Below are positions 1-13,649 of a stretch of DNA of 64,000 nucleotides, piece after piece. Below the pieces are notes generated by a model. The model saw only the letters and a program-made list of their open reading frames with translations, did no database searches and was not told where the DNA came from. The translations under genes and the position numbers were made by a program. This DNA comes from Mytilus edulis (taxonomy: Eukaryota; Mollusca; Bivalvia; Mytilida; Mytilidae): contig NC_092344.1 in assembly GCF_963676685.1 (NCBI RefSeq), forward strand, positions 101,090,749 through 101,154,748. Reading direction: 5' to 3'. The first letter of the stretch is position 1, and the number at the start of each line of letters is the position of its first letter.

Positions 1-650
1 TTGTTCGACAAAGGAATTGATTTATTGGTAAATATATTATAAATATGAACATAATTTATTTTATGACTTCATCGCAACTTAACATATGACGTATGCAATT
101 AAATGCATGTAAGTTTTGTGTTGATTTATTTTTAAATCAAACAATGTACAGAGAAGTATACGTTTTTCATTTATATTAAGACATACATGATTATTTCTTT
201 TTCAGAACATTGCAATGAAAGAATTGATGCACAAGTCATGGCTGCAGAATATGGGGAAAACACAATATGGACTCTGCGATATGAATAGGACATGACAAAA
301 TGGCAACAGTTTTCTATGTGCAGACCTAGATTATATTGCTGTTTTCATTGACAATCTAAGATGTTACATGTACACACAATTATTGCTGTAGTACAAATAA
401 AGTTCCGTTTCAATCACTCATTTATCTTATTTACTGAATGCCAATGATTCTTATAATTTGAGTAGAAATAAATATCGGATAACAATCTTTTATTGAAAAA
501 CTTTCGGAAATATACAAAAAGGATATACAAACCTAAAAAGAAGTATAACTGTCAACGCCATGGTAAAAATCGAAAGACGAAAAACGAACAAAAGACATAG
601 AACGTAGAGTATGTTGCTTTACCACCAGTTTTACATGAAAATTAAAAAAA
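1..650. other. No gene seen; 5' edge
   Basis: AT-rich sequence with no credible exon. A short reverse trace of the CTTCCGGAGC family lies near 560-600 (CTGTCAACGCCATGG). From 886 to 1918 I likewise see nothing. Confidence 0.5.
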
Positions 651-659
651 AATGTTTCC

Positions 660-885
660 TAGTAAATTTATTAATAAAGACAACAGTAGTATACCGCTGT
701 TCGAAAGAAATGAATCTGTTGAGAGAAAACAAATCAGTGTTACAAACTAAAACCGAGGTAAACACACGAACTATAAGAGAAAAACAACAAAACAACAGAA
801 ATACTTAGGTGCAACTAAATACAAACGGCAATGCAATAGACACAGAAACGAACTATAACATACCACCAGTACATTAAAAAAGGCA
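660..885 (+). mobile_element. AACAGTAGTATACCGCTGTT repeat family copy
   Basis: Carries AACAGTAGTATACCGCTGTT, then ACAAACTAAAACCGAGGTAA and CACAGAAACGAACTATAA. Four copies are in the window, all plus-oriented. The open frame 611-808 lies in it and is not a gene. Confidence 0.7.
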
Positions 886-1918
886 AATAACTCTTACCAC
901 AAAAATCATCTCTCAAAATTATTTTACATTTTCATATACTTGTGAAACCGCCAAGGCGGGGTAAAAAATAAATCTGCCAATAAATGTAAAACATAGGTGA
1001 CATACTGTATACTTTCCTTGCTACGTCTGATCCTGTTATGGCATCGACGAATTGCATCAATTTAAGTTGTGCTGCCCCTTACGTGTCGGGATATATTATG
1101 CGATTACTACAACTATGTAAACTATCTTTTTCTTTGTATATAAAATTTACGTCAACGCTTTGTTCTAAATCCTATTAACAGAATGAAAGTAAAATAAACA
1201 TTTTTTTTATTTTTATGGCTAATACCTTATATTTGTACTTTACTCAAATATAAGAGTACCTTTTTGAAATACTATACTTGATTGATTATGATCATTACAT
1301 CTAAGTTGTACTTATGTTTTATTTCTATAGACTCCTTGTTAAGTAAAGTGAAAACAAACACATACAGGACATGAAAACAAGGGGCGTTTATATATACCAA
1401 TTATTCATGTGTTATATACACCAGATAGAAAGGTGTAAAATGTGTTAAAACATGCGTCTACAGGTTGATGAAATGAAGTTCAACAGTATCAATCATCAAT
1501 TAATGTTACTGCATTGACATTGAGTTGTGTAAGTCGTAGAGTTTAATACTAGCAATGTATTCTATACATCAATACAAACTCTGTCCCCTTGCTTTAGTAA
1601 TGTCATGTTTGTGTCTTTAAGTGGTGCATCATGTCTGAAATAAAATATAATGTCAGTCATGACAAATTATATCTATGAAGTTGTTACGAAGCTGCCCAAA
1701 TCAATAATAAAGACATACATATGTATATGAAATCATGTATGCAAATTAGTAACAACGCATGTTATATCTATAGAGATGCAATTATTCGGCAATTCGAGAC
1801 TAAAGACAAAACAGAGATGTTTAAATAAAGTCCGAAGGGATTAAAAACCGAGACATCACCTAAGATGGAATTGAAGAGGACCATTAATTTATAAATATTT
1901 CATTGCACTGTTCTTTAT

Positions 1919-1998
1919 GAGCATCACTGATGGGTCTTATGTAGACGAAACGGTGTATGGCGTACTAAATTATAATCCTGGTGCCTTTGATAACTATC
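1919..1998 (-). mobile_element. Solo end of the 38262-type TIR element
   Basis: Matches the right end of the element at 38262-39437 (AGTCTTATGTAGACGAAAC-type text through GATAACTAT), with mutations. Confidence 0.65.
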
Positions 1999-2049
1999 TT
2001 TAAACAGTATTCATATTTTCAAGTCAATTACGGAGGTACTTTGAGGAAA

Positions 2050-2420
2050 AGCTTAAATAAAAGCAACAGTAGTATACCGCTGTTTGAAATTCATAAATCG
2101 ATTGAGAAAAAAAAACAAAACAAATCCGGGTTACAAACTAAAACCGAAGAAAACACATCAGCTATAAGAGGGGCACAACGAAACAACAGAAACACAACAT
2201 TAAAATGTAACGCACACAGAAACGAACTATACTATAACAATAGCCATTTTCCTGACTTGGTACAGGACATTTTGAGAAAACAATTGGTGAGTTGAACCTG
2301 GTTTTGTGGCATGCTAAACCTCCCGCTTTTATGGCAATGTTAAATATAACATTAAAATGACAACATTATATGACAGGCCTACAATTAAAATAAATGGGAG
2401 AACATATAGGACAGAGAAAC
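2050..2420 (+). mobile_element. AACAGTAGTATACCGCTGTT family, longest copy
   Basis: Shares the same start and extends through CCTGACTTGGTACAGGACAT and CCCGCTTTTATGGCAATG. The 104-codon frame at 1981 falls within it and is not a gene. Confidence 0.72.
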
Positions 2421-2435
2421 AAACGAATTATATCT

Positions 2436-2606
2436 AACAAAAGGTACAAGATTTAAAATGTTATACACCAGACGTGCGTTTCATCCACACAACAGTAACC
2501 AATGACGCTCAGATGAAAAAAGTTCGAAAGCCAAAACAAATACAAAGCTGAAGAGCACCGAGGACAAAAAATCCCAAAAAGCTGTGACCAATACGGCCAG
2601 GGTTTT
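2436..2606 (+). mobile_element. Diverged left end of the 38262-type TIR element
   Basis: Contains CACCAGACGTGCGTTTCATC, ATGACGCTCAGAT and GAAGAGCACCGAGGAC, matching the family with many changes. The open frame at 2509-2706 overlaps it and is discounted. Confidence 0.6.
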
Positions 2607-3489
2607 CTGCCTGTGACGTCACATTTGAATTTCTAAACAGATTTCCCCCAAATAAGATAGAATAGAGATAGAATTCAAGATTAGATTTGTAAGACTGATA
2701 AAACATGTATTAATAACAATGAAAATTACAATACTAATTTATATCAAATTGTGGTATTAATTAGATAATTAATTGTATTATCTAGCTATGTTGGTGTTTC
2801 TTCTAAATCAAACGTTAAACCAAATAAATCGTATAAATTTCGTTGATTCAAACTAAAATCTAATAAATGAACTTGATGATTTATTATCTTTACCATAACA
2901 CACGAATACAAGAGAAAAAAATAAGATTAATATATATTTCAAATATTTGAAAGAATACCAAAATGTTGGGGAACACTAGATTAAGAAATAAAAGCTAAAG
3001 GTGAATATCATAAGGAGATATGATTTTGTTGCCAATCATACAATAAAGTAAAATAAAAAATATAATATTTTTTTTCTCTTTTTGCATGTTAAAAAAATAA
3101 TCTGTATTTTCATGTCAGCACCCAGGTTTTGGAATAATGGGTTGTTGATGTTACATTTCAAGCAAACTGAGTGTCTGAATGTAACAATCAACTCATGTCA
3201 ATTTCAGAGTAGACAATGTAAAAGAACTATTGCTAATAATTAAAATCGTTCAAAGTCAACTTTACGTTTAAAATGTTCAGTTTGCTGCATTTAATGCACT
3301 TACTACACTCAATTTAGTAAAATTAGTTTGCAAAAAATGGTACAAAATAAATCATGCCAAATGTCGATTCGTAGATACTAGATTTACCAACCACAAAAAA
3401 CACTGGTAATCAATCTTTATAGGACATCTTATAATAACTAAGTTCGCTTTGGAAACCAAATTAAAGGTGTCAAAACGCTTAATTTAACT

Positions 3490-3537
3490 CTGGTAGAGTT
3501 TGGTCTCATTGGCAATCAAACCACATTTCCCTATTTG
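3490..3537 (-). mobile_element. GAAGATGTGG family, 48-bp fragment
   Basis: The reverse complement contains AAATGTGGTTTGATTGCCAA followed by TGAGACCAAAC, a short variant of the family's fixed end. Confidence 0.5.
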
Positions 3538-3860
3538 CATATTCAGTAAGTTCATACTACTTATATATTTAATTTTGATATACCAAACAGATTTCGGAGA
3601 GATGATGCACAACCTATACAATATCATTTTCTAACGATAGAACATAATTTTGAATAGTTTATTACTTAACCACAAACATATACATAAATAATAGTCCAAC
3701 AATTGCAACACACTTATGAAAACAACACTACAAGGCAGAAACTATTAATTAATATAAAAACACCATGTACCCATGAGAAATACGACGAGTGATTTAATAG
3801 TTCATAGCTCTTTGCTCAATGTCCAGTGGTAAATTATGTATGCATATTAAGGACAATATA

Positions 3861-4120
3861 AAAAAGAAGATGTGGTATGATTACCAATGAGACAACTGTC
3901 CACAAGAGACCAAAAAGACAAAGACATTAACAAATATAGGTCACCGTACGGCCTTCAACAATGAGCAAAGCCCATACCGCATAGTCAGCTATAAAAGGCC
4001 CCGATAAGACGATGTAAAACAATTCAAACGAGAAAACTAACGGACTTATTTATATAAAAAATGAACGAAAAACAAATATGTAACACATAAACAAACGACA
4101 ACCACTGAATTACAGGCTCA
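3861..4120 (+). mobile_element. GAAGATGTGG repeat family, 260-bp copy
   Basis: A member of the repeat whose plus-strand form begins GAAGATGTGGTATGATTGCC and includes CCGTACGGCCTTCAACAATG. As in other copies, this end is fixed next to an AT-rich run and the far end varies, which is the pattern of a 3'-anchored, 5'-truncated retroelement read in reverse. Confidence 0.8.
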
Positions 4121-6129
4121 TGAACATTTTTGTTTAGTTCTCAGGCAAAATTAACCTCTGACGTATTATTCTGTACATTCTAGCTTTCCTTTGGTCATTT
4201 AGCTCTTAACGCCTTTGTGTATTTATAAATCATTGACTTCCACATGCATTTAACCCCGCTTCAAAGGAGAAGTGTATGTGTTTTACCAATGTCTTTCAAT
4301 CTATCTGACCGTATGTTGGTACGTTCGTATATCAGTGTCCCATACATGGAACTTATCCTGATATCCTGAATGTAAGTTGTACTGAAGTTAATATACATAC
4401 AATTTAGTTTATTTTTTAAATTTGAAATGCCCTACTTTTCGCTTGATGAATATAAACTGAATGTGAACTGAACATTTCTCTCAATGATATGATGATGAGG
4501 GTTGTTTTTAACGGTATTGACCATCCATTAGAGTCTTTCACGGTCGATAATATCAAATAATTTTACGAAAATATTTGAACAAAGAACATAAAAACAGTAA
4601 ACAATAGGAATCATTCTTGGTCAGAAGGCGTTGACCTTCGTTTATCCAAATTGTCAACTGCGATGATTTAATTATAAAACATATTGCAGTCAGAATACAA
4701 AATACAAAATAACGCTTGTATTTAGCTGCTGGGTACGCTGTAAACACATGCCAATCAGAATGGAAGTTTGTTTTCTTATACATGTACATTGAAAAATTAA
4801 ACAAATACTATATTTAAGGTATGAAGTAAATCACTTATGAAAGTTATGGAAGGAGGTAAATTATGACCGTGATACAAGGTAATATGGAACACATTTAAAG
4901 CAGATACAAATGCCTTTAATAATCATACTTCACATGATTGTAATTGTAAACAAGTTATTGCGATGCTTATGATATTCAAAGCAAAAAGCTGGGAAAAGCA
5001 ATGTGGGTTAAGCCAGTTTGAAATTGGACACATATTTTCGTCAAGTAAGGACAGTCCCCTTCAACTGCTTTAATGGGTAATTTACAGACAAAAACATTTA
5101 TCTTTTTAAACGTTTATACAATATATCTATAAAGGTGTGAATAGTCAGCTTGAGATGAAATCACTAAACGTTAAAGACATATTTTCTGTGAATAAGGGCA
5201 GTCCTCTTGAACGGCTATCAGGGGTAATTCACAGACAAAATACACTAAATGTTCATTAATCTGTTTAACCTTTTACATTCTTCTACATTTTTGTCAAACT
5301 TCGAGCATTTTCATTATGAAATATTTGGCGCAAAATGGTTAGTACTTAAAACTGTTTAAATTTAAGGAATATGAAATTCTTTTTGAATTTTTGTGCATCA
5401 AATGACATACATTTTGCTGCTCGAAAAAGAAGTTTCGAAATCCAAGCAGGATCTCATGTAGAAAACAGATAAATAGGTCATTCCAATATACTCAAATCTA
5501 GACTAAGCTCTTACAAATCACAAAGCTTCTGTTATTGTTTGAATTTGTATTAGTAAACTTAACCATCGTGTGGGCTTTGACATGTAAAATAAATGAAGAA
5601 TATATTTTAAATCATCAGTGGGATTGTAACGACCTAAAAGTTTTCTTATGTAAAGTATTAAGTAGAATAAACATATTTAAAAAGGACACTTAATACTATA
5701 AATATTTTTAAATTTTCTTTTCTAGTACACAGTTCAACGACTATAATTTCTTTCCCTCAGGTTTTCAGATTTTGAACTGTTTAACCTATGTAAATTACTG
5801 CGATCAGAAAATGGCAGTGTTTGACCAAACGATTAACACATCCGAGAGCCCATGTTGTTATTCAGTTAGAGTATCTAAATGTACATATTTTCAAGATACA
5901 TGTAGCACCGATATTGATTAAGCATGAACAAAATTCATATTGTGCTTATCGTTCCAGATAGCGATGCAGATATTGATGATATTATTTAAAATGTATGTTT
6001 TTTCAATTCATACTTTTATTCCTTTAGGTTCAGGAAATCAAGCCGTTAGTTTTCTTTTTCTTTTTCAAATTGTTCATATTTGTCATACCTCTTATAGCTT
6101 ACTATACCACAGTAATGACATTATCGTCT
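4121..6129. other. No gene seen
   Basis: AT-rich. Apart from the imperfect direct repeat at 5029-5250, I recognise nothing. The same holds for 2607-3489 and 6179-6657. Confidence 0.5.
5029..5250. repeat. Imperfect direct repeat, period about 146 bp
   Basis: The stretch ACATATTTTCGTCAAGTAAG to the ACAGACAAAA near 5093 recurs at 5178-5242 with similar wording (CAGTCC-CTT-AACTGC against CAGTCCTCTTGAACGGC). An old local duplication. Confidence 0.5.
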
Positions 6130-6178
6130 TATCTCTCTTTTGGACAGTTATTTCATTTGCAATCATACCACATCTTCT
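6130..6178 (-). mobile_element. GAAGATGTGG family, 50-bp fragment
   Basis: The reverse complement reads AGAAGATGTGGTATGATTGC, then AACTGTCC, matching the fixed end of the family in the opposite orientation. The 5940-6290 open frame that crosses it is therefore not a gene. Confidence 0.6.
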
Positions 6179-6657
6179 AGATGGTATATGCCATATCTAC
6201 AGGCTTACAAAAATGTTTACCAAAAGAAATGAATTAAAAATGTTACGTCTTTTTCCATTTCATAATTCCAAAGAAATCAATGATATTTAAACCAATGATA
6301 CACATTAGATGTACTTTACATTATAATTAGAAAGCAAAACAGAGTGCAAAATATTTAGAATTTATCAAAACAGTAGAGCATTGTTTGTATCATTTGAATC
6401 TCAACTGTACCGATATTTTATGTCAACTGATTTCCTTGTAATATAAAGTACATGGAAATAATCAATATCATATGTGACAAGGGTGTTTGGTATAGCACAT
6501 TACTCATTGAGGTAATGATTGGAGGAAGAATTGCTGTTTGCACCAAGATTGAACCTTTGTCCTTATGATTTACGCTTAACTCAACACTGAACAAAGTACT
6601 GTAAGTTCGGGTAAAGGCAAAACATACCAATAAGATTTTGACACATAGTAAAATAAA

Positions 6658-6835
6658 TAAAGACAACAGTAGTTTACTGCTGTTCATTAGTCATAGTTTG
6701 ATTAAGCAAAAACAAATCTGGGATACAAATTAAAACTGAGGGAAACACACACACTATAAGAAGAAAAACCCGAAACAACAGACCTACTGAAATGCAACAA
6801 AAGCAATCAACAAAACACATAGAAACGATATTGTA
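6658..6835 (+). mobile_element. AACAGTAGTATACCGCTGTT family copy
   Basis: AACAGTAGTTTACTGCTGTT followed by AAACACACACACTATAAG and ACACATAGAAACGA. Confidence 0.65.
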
Positions 6836-6884
6836 ATGAATGTGATTTTATGTACTAGTATATCTAACGCCTTAACATAAGGAA

Positions 6885-7062
6885 ATAGATAGCAAAGGTA
6901 CAAGGATTATAATTTAATACGCCAGACGCGCGTTTCGTCTACATAAATCTCATCAGTGATGCTCAGATCAAAATAGTTATAAAGCCAAACAAGTACAAAG
7001 TTGAAGAGCACGAAGGATCCAAAATTCCAAAAAGTCGTGCCAAATACGGCTAAGGTAATCTA
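6885..7062 (+). mobile_element. Left end of the 38262-type TIR element
   Basis: Contains ACGCCAGACGCGCGTTTCGT and GTTGAAGAGCACGAAGGATC, ending GGCTAAGGTAATCTATT. Confidence 0.75.
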
Positions 7063-10000
7063 TTTCTGGGATAAAAAAAAATCCTTAGTTTTTCGAAATT
7101 AGTATAGAAAATCCTTAGTTTTTAGAAAAAGTGTTTCCAATTAGCTCCTTAAATTTAGGATTTTAAATTAATATAGCCTATTAAATACCATGGACAAAAC
7201 TATTTGACAAATTTTGGATACAAGCATCTTATAATAAACAGTAAATCTCAACAGTAAAAAACACATAAATAATATTTTGAATCTCTGTCTTAACAAATTC
7301 AAAACTAATTAAATGCATGTCTTGTGTATCTAAAGTGTGGAGTATTCTATGACATTAACTATAGAATCCAAACAAAACACATCGTACAAAACCATTATAT
7401 AATTATGTGCTCTAAAGAATAATTTATATTCGTGAGGATATACAACGGTTAATGTTTATAAGGGTTCCAATCCACAGAACGTGGTTCGAATGTAGACCAC
7501 CTGTTATTGTAACAATAAAATAATATGCAAGATATGTGATAGCCTTGATAGTAAACCATGTCTTCACAACATTAAAAATAATTCTAAAAACTACAATTCA
7601 ACTTTTTACAGAAAGCATAAAACGAACATATTTTGTCGTGTCAGGATTTTCTATCGCAGATAGTTACAAATCTGTTACAATTTTTACGTAATTTTTGCCC
7701 TGAAAATGGGACTAAGTCTTGTGTTTATTATTTTACACATGAAGCTCATTGTTCTGGGGAATTCCGCGTTACAAGGACATATTTAATTAAACTATCAGAC
7801 ATGTATAGATGTGCAGCAAATTCTGTAAACGAACACTTTTGAGAAGGTAAAAACGTCAAATGTTCTACAAATAAGAGGAAAGAGACCTATATTTAATGTA
7901 CTCTAACTGATCCTTCGAATTTACTTTGTTGTATTCTGTAATGTCACGTCAATATGGTGTGTATCATATTTTGCTGGTTGTGTATAAATAGAAACTATTT
8001 GTAAGATACTAGTAACCTTATCACATGCTAAAGTGAGTCTTTCGTGTGTTAATCGTCCTAAATCTTTCAACAAAAATTCAGATCATCTTACTACAAGTGA
8101 CATTGCAAAATATGTAGAACGATAAACACAAAAAGACTTGCCCTACTTTCAGTGTGGAAATTATGTAATAATTGTATAAGAATTGTGACTTCCTACGTGA
8201 GAAGTCCTGACATGATAACATATGCCTTCCTGTAGGAAGTAAGAATGTGGTTTATAGAATAATTTTGTAGTATTACTTTTGTCATTCCTGTTTAGATGCG
8301 TTTTCATGTTTTATGGTTTGCTTTTGGAACACGTGCCATGAGTAATGAAATATGTATACAGAATATAAAAAAAACAAACTTAAACTTGATATTGTATTAA
8401 TATATGATATTGTATTTATGACCTATACTTCATACAAAATAGGATAGATTATATCTTCTTTAGAAGTAGCCGGTTTCGTTTATAAATAGGTCAAATGATA
8501 TGTATAACCCAGTGCAATAAAATACAAAAAATAGTAATGTTTGTTTCAAATGAAAGACAGCCTTACTATAGAGAGGTAGAACAAGCAATGAGGCTTTAGA
8601 GACTGAATAACATTACTTATGCAGAGGTGATAAAATTACAAAGCATGGATTAAGAAAATGACAGTGTGCATTATTTTGATTGACTTGTTATAAATAATTT
8701 AAAATATCTTTATTTAGAGACGGCTTAGTATACAAACAAGGACATAACATAACATCTAATGAGCTTTTAACCGACACAATTCTATGTATTTTACAAACTC
8801 AGACTGTCAGCTTCATTTTGACAGGTACTAAAATCAAGAATCACTAAGGATGAAAGTTTTGCCATAATGTAAACAATCGGTATGAATCACCTATATACAT
8901 ACTGTATTGGTTTGTTTAATTGAATATACTTCCTTATCACTGTCAATGTAACTGCCTATAATTAATAATAAAAAAATATATATACAAGTTACTCATCACT
9001 TTATATATCATAATATAATCATATTCGGTATTAATGTTTCTGTCCCATAACTATGTTAAGTCGTTTTTTTATTATCTTATTGGTTCGAAAGTTATTACAC
9101 TGCGGTAAGCATATATACCACGTTGTGTTTTATTTGTTTTCGCGAATTAACTTTCGTTGTTACTTAAATGTGTGAATTTGAACATTTAAAAACAAAATTG
9201 GTTCGAAGAAGCAAATTGTCAGAGCATGAATTATATGACAATGGATATCGAGAAAACAGCAACCAATCATGTCCCGCCCTGATTCCAGGATATTGATGAC
9301 AGGTTCGCATAATTATCATTATTTCTAAGAAAACAAATTTAGGGCAAAGTCATTTTCAAAAACGCCGTATTTTCCAGAAAAAAGACTTCTGTACATCGAC
9401 TTCATAAATTGTGCAAATATGTTTTGATTCCTTGTACAATAACCAGGCTAGATTTTTAAACACATCGAATGTAGAAATGCCAAATGAAAACGTTTGATTT
9501 TATTCTAATATTTGACAAAAATAAAATGCAATGCAATGCTAAATTGTGTTTACATTTTAAAGGTAAACCCTTTTCTAGCATCTAGAAATTGTATTAGGAC
9601 AACCCAATACTTAAGCTTTGGCATGATTTTAAGACCACATTGGAGTTTAAAAAAAACGTTTCAGAATTGATGAGGCACAGTAATCCGCATGTGTGTTCTT
9701 AGTCAAATGCCTTTAACAATTTATGATAAATATACAAGAAAAATAATATACCAAGATTTTCAATACAATAAAATATTCTTTCAGTGTGAACTGAATTCAC
9801 CTAAAGGGTTTTGGGAATTGAAAACCCGTACCATTTCTGAATGTATATAGTACAATAACTGTGTTATATTGTAGAGGTGTCAGTAAAACTAGAGTAACAT
9901 ATTTCTTTTAATTATAGCATATTACGAACTTTGGGATGCACCAAATCCGATAAAATAATATCCAAGTAAATCATATAAGCGAATTATATGAATGACCTTT

Positions 10001-12049
10001 AACAAAGGACCTAACTGATACAAAGAAGGCGTTAACCCTCATGAATGTATCAAATAAAACAATTTATGATATATTTTATTTTCAAAATAAAAAAATTGAC
10101 ACTGTATTTTATATATACAGCCACGTGTCAAGAATATAATGGACATTTGTTCATTACATAGTATTAATTTATGAAATCAATTAAGGAGGAGATGAAGGAC
10201 CATTCAGTCGGGTACAAGGTAAAAAGGTACAAACTTTCATTTTAGCGAAAGACTTATAAATAAAAACAAAACGCTGTTAATGTTTCCAGGAAGTTTTGGT
10301 ATGAACGACGTTTTTGTAACTCTGTAAATTTAAAAATAAGACAGTGTACAATACAATTTATAAACTATATTATAGTTCTATAAGTCAAGAAATGTGTCAT
10401 TTGACTTTCTCATCCAGCATATGATTTTATATATAAATGATCTCTAAGTGCTGCAGAATGTATCCCCGTGCCTTTGGTGTATGCTATTGCATTTGATTAA
10501 AACAAATCCTTTAATGAAGTCGGGGGCAAGTCCAAGACTGATTAATCTTATACAACACTTTAGTATAAATTATCTTTGTGGTTTTCTATATGAATAAATG
10601 GAGAAGTTGGGGTATACATCAATGAGACAGTTACACAACAAAAAAAACCTCAAAAACATCTAGAGGGCTTTATGAATATTTAGATGTGTATACAACAGTC
10701 AAGCTTTCAATCGTTCCGAGTGTATAAAGTTGTGAACACATTCAAACAGAATCAAGCAAAGATCTGCCATTAACACCAAATTCTCAACATATATATAGAT
10801 ATATTCCCCCTATCTAGCAGTCAACTAATCTCCAGTAGAATAGTACCTATTATCAACCAAATGAATCCATCAGTACAACACGCACCTGACGATACTTATA
10901 TTTGGTTGGAAATTATTATTCATTTTATTGCTAGTGTATATTTCATGGATTAATTGATTGACTTTTGGTTGCTTAACGTCCAACGACATATATTTCATGC
11001 ATGTTCAGGGCGATATATTTCATGGATACAATTCTATTGGAAATGCATGCATTTTTTATTACGCATAATTAAAATAATATTGTGTTATAAAACCTTTGAA
11101 CAGGAAATGCTATCAAATAATTTGTGAAATAATAAAATAAATCAGAAAACACATACTAAACCGTACCTTTTGAACATTTTATAAAATCATATAGTGAATA
11201 AAGCTTATTCTGAATTCAATTTAAAAAAACAACGTTTAAATGACCTGTCTTGTGTTTATAAAATACATGATAAAAATGAAAGATATGAAAATGCATAATT
11301 ATTGCACAGCTTTTAAGTATACCATCGTCCAAAAAAAACCCAAACACGAAGTACTGGTCATAAATGGGGATCACTACACATTTGAAACGTTAGCAGTTCG
11401 CTCGTTGGTCATATCGTTTAAGTAAATAAGCAAAAAAGATTTCAAAATACCGCCAAATACATATATGCAATCACAATATTTGCTGAAAGAAATAAGGCAG
11501 TATGAAAATATAAACTTGACTTGAATGACAGGATTATGAAACACAGAAGTAGGCTAACCATCAAGTCTAGTTGCAAACTGCTTTATACCTGTTTGGTCTG
11601 GTATATACGATGTATTTAATGGTTGTCTATTTTATTTAGTACAATTAAGTTAATTTACATAAATAACAGCTAATCACTGTGTAAACGTTACGAAAACTAG
11701 GGTATCACTATATTATTTGCTTTTTGAATCGAAAAATTAAGCGTTTCTGATTATGTTAAAACCAGAAAAGCGCAGCGGACGCATGAACTTTGTCCTGTTT
11801 TTTTTTATTCCATTTAATACTCTTTATATATCATTTGGCTTATGTTTTGTTATAAAACTGACTCTATGTTGGTTATTATGCAAGCTGTGTCTGTTTTCGA
11901 TATTGTTGAAGAATGACGAATCATATAAAAACTTACAAATGAACTATGCGTAAGACGTTCAGCGTTTATTGAAGCCAAATCAAAATGAATTTCTTAATTG
12001 TTTGAAAGAAATTAATAATCTTCAAAGGTTATTAATAATGAACAAATAG
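7063..12049. other. Five kilobases with no gene and few repeats
   Basis: Open frames here (7633, 11240, 11753) are short and resemble no family I know. Small traces only: a diverged GAAGATGTGG-like piece near 10605-10640 and a reverse fragment of the common GCCACTGGACGTTAAGC-type repeat near 10960. Confidence 0.5.
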
Positions 12050-12249
12050 ACTCATCATAGATACCAGGACTAAATTTTGTACATACGCCAGACGCGCGTT
12101 TCGTCTACAAAAGACTCATCAGTGACGCTAGAATCCCAAAAAGTGAAAAACGCCAAAAAAAGTACGAATTTTAAGAGCATTGAGGACCAAAATTCCTAAA
12201 AGTTTTGCCAAATCCAGCTGAGGTAATCTATTCTTGAGGTAGAAAAGCC
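12050..12249 (+). mobile_element. Left end of the 38262-type TIR element
   Basis: Contains ACGCCAGACGCGCGTTTCGT, GACTCATCAGTGACGC and GAGGTAATCTATTCTTG. Confidence 0.75.
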
Positions 12250-12385
12250 TTAGTATTTCAAGTATTTAAAATTTTGTAAATAGTTAATTTATAAAAGTAA
12301 CCATATCAATGCAATGCACGAAGCATCTAGTTTCTGATGCGAATCTAGGATTTTTAAGATAAAAGACTGAAGATGTAAGATTTTC

Positions 12386-12432
12386 ATTTTTTTTTGTGAA
12401 AAGAGGTCAAGGCCTACTTTTCACAAAAAAAT
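12386..12432. repeat. Short inverted repeat
   Basis: A T run with TGTGAAAAG pairs with CTTTTCACA and an A run around a 12-base centre. It is a small hairpin in otherwise featureless sequence. Confidence 0.5.
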
Positions 12433-13569
12433 GTTACAACTAAAATTGAAATTAGAATTAAATCGTTCATGACTTACGAGCGAGTATATTGTGTATCAAA
12501 ATATTTTTTGAAATAAACAAAATGTTCTATAGTTAGAGATCTGTAGAATGATTATCGTATTTCGCAGAGTTAAGAATTACCATAAGTAATAATAAGATAT
12601 TTCGTAACAAATTCCTCAGATGCTAGCTGTAACATCAATTTACAAACGTACAGCACGTTATCAAGCTGGTCTAGCTTATATATATCTCTTTTTTTTATTA
12701 GCTTAGATCATGAGGTAGAATAATAATTAGAAAAACATATGTGCGTAAATCAACCTCTTCTCGTACTGCATATGAATGCAATAAACTTGGCTGGAAATTA
12801 TATATCCATGCTTGCACCTATCAAAAAAACAAAGTTAGTAGTTGCATGTTTTAATGAAAATACGTACGAAATCAAAATGTTGACGTAGATAGAAATAAAA
12901 CAAATTTCAAGAAAGCATTGAAGTTGAACTAATCAGTAACACTACAAAGTTCAAGTAAGGGAAATTATGTTTACAAGTACAGTTCAAATGGATTCTTCGT
13001 TTGGTCAAACAATAAACAAACAATTACAATATACCTTGAATCATTACACGCGTCATATCATTTCAGTTTTACAATGTCATTTGTTTTCGTTTTGAATTTT
13101 AGTTTTCTATTGGTATGATTATAACCTAATTTTTATGAGACAAAATTAGACAATGTTCAAACATACTCATTAAATGCTATTTCTATGATCATACCTAGAG
13201 ATAGGAGAAATGTATGGGGGTAAAACAGAAACTCAACAAGACCAGTCTAACCAAAAAGGGGTTAAAATGTCATCATATGTTTGGCTCTAAACACTAGATA
13301 AACGCGCAGACCGTGGGGGCAAAGTCTAAATGGCCACCATTTCTATTTTTATAAAAAAAGTATTTGCTGTATGTTCAACATTTAGCATTTCTAGTATTAC
13401 TAGTATCATCTCATTGTCCATTACCTGTAAACATTACTTTATGTAAGTTATGAAGAACCTCCTTTTGTACTCTTTATTGTTGAAAACGAATTGAATACTG
13501 AACACAAAATTAAAATAAAAAGAATCTTACTGAAGTTTATACTACCTTTGCAGCTTTGTTTCATGGTTA

Positions 13570-13649
13570 ATAGTTATCAAAGGTACCAGGATTATAATTT
13601 AATACGCCAGACGCGCGTTTCATCTACATAAGACTCAGTGACGCTCAGT
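13570..13649 (+). mobile_element. Solo end of the 38262-type TIR element
   Basis: ATAGTTATCAAAGGTACCAG through CAGACGCGCGTTTCATCTAC, cut after GACGCTCAG. Confidence 0.75.

Noticed and set aside
1981..2295. 104-codon plus-strand frame
   Set aside because: It lies almost entirely in the AACAGTAGTATACCGCTGTT repeat family; similar frames at 611 and 36359 come from other copies.
5940..6290. 116-codon hydrophobic frame
   Set aside because: It starts at TTG and contains a reverse fragment of the GAAGATGTGG repeat (6130-6178); no domain was recognised.
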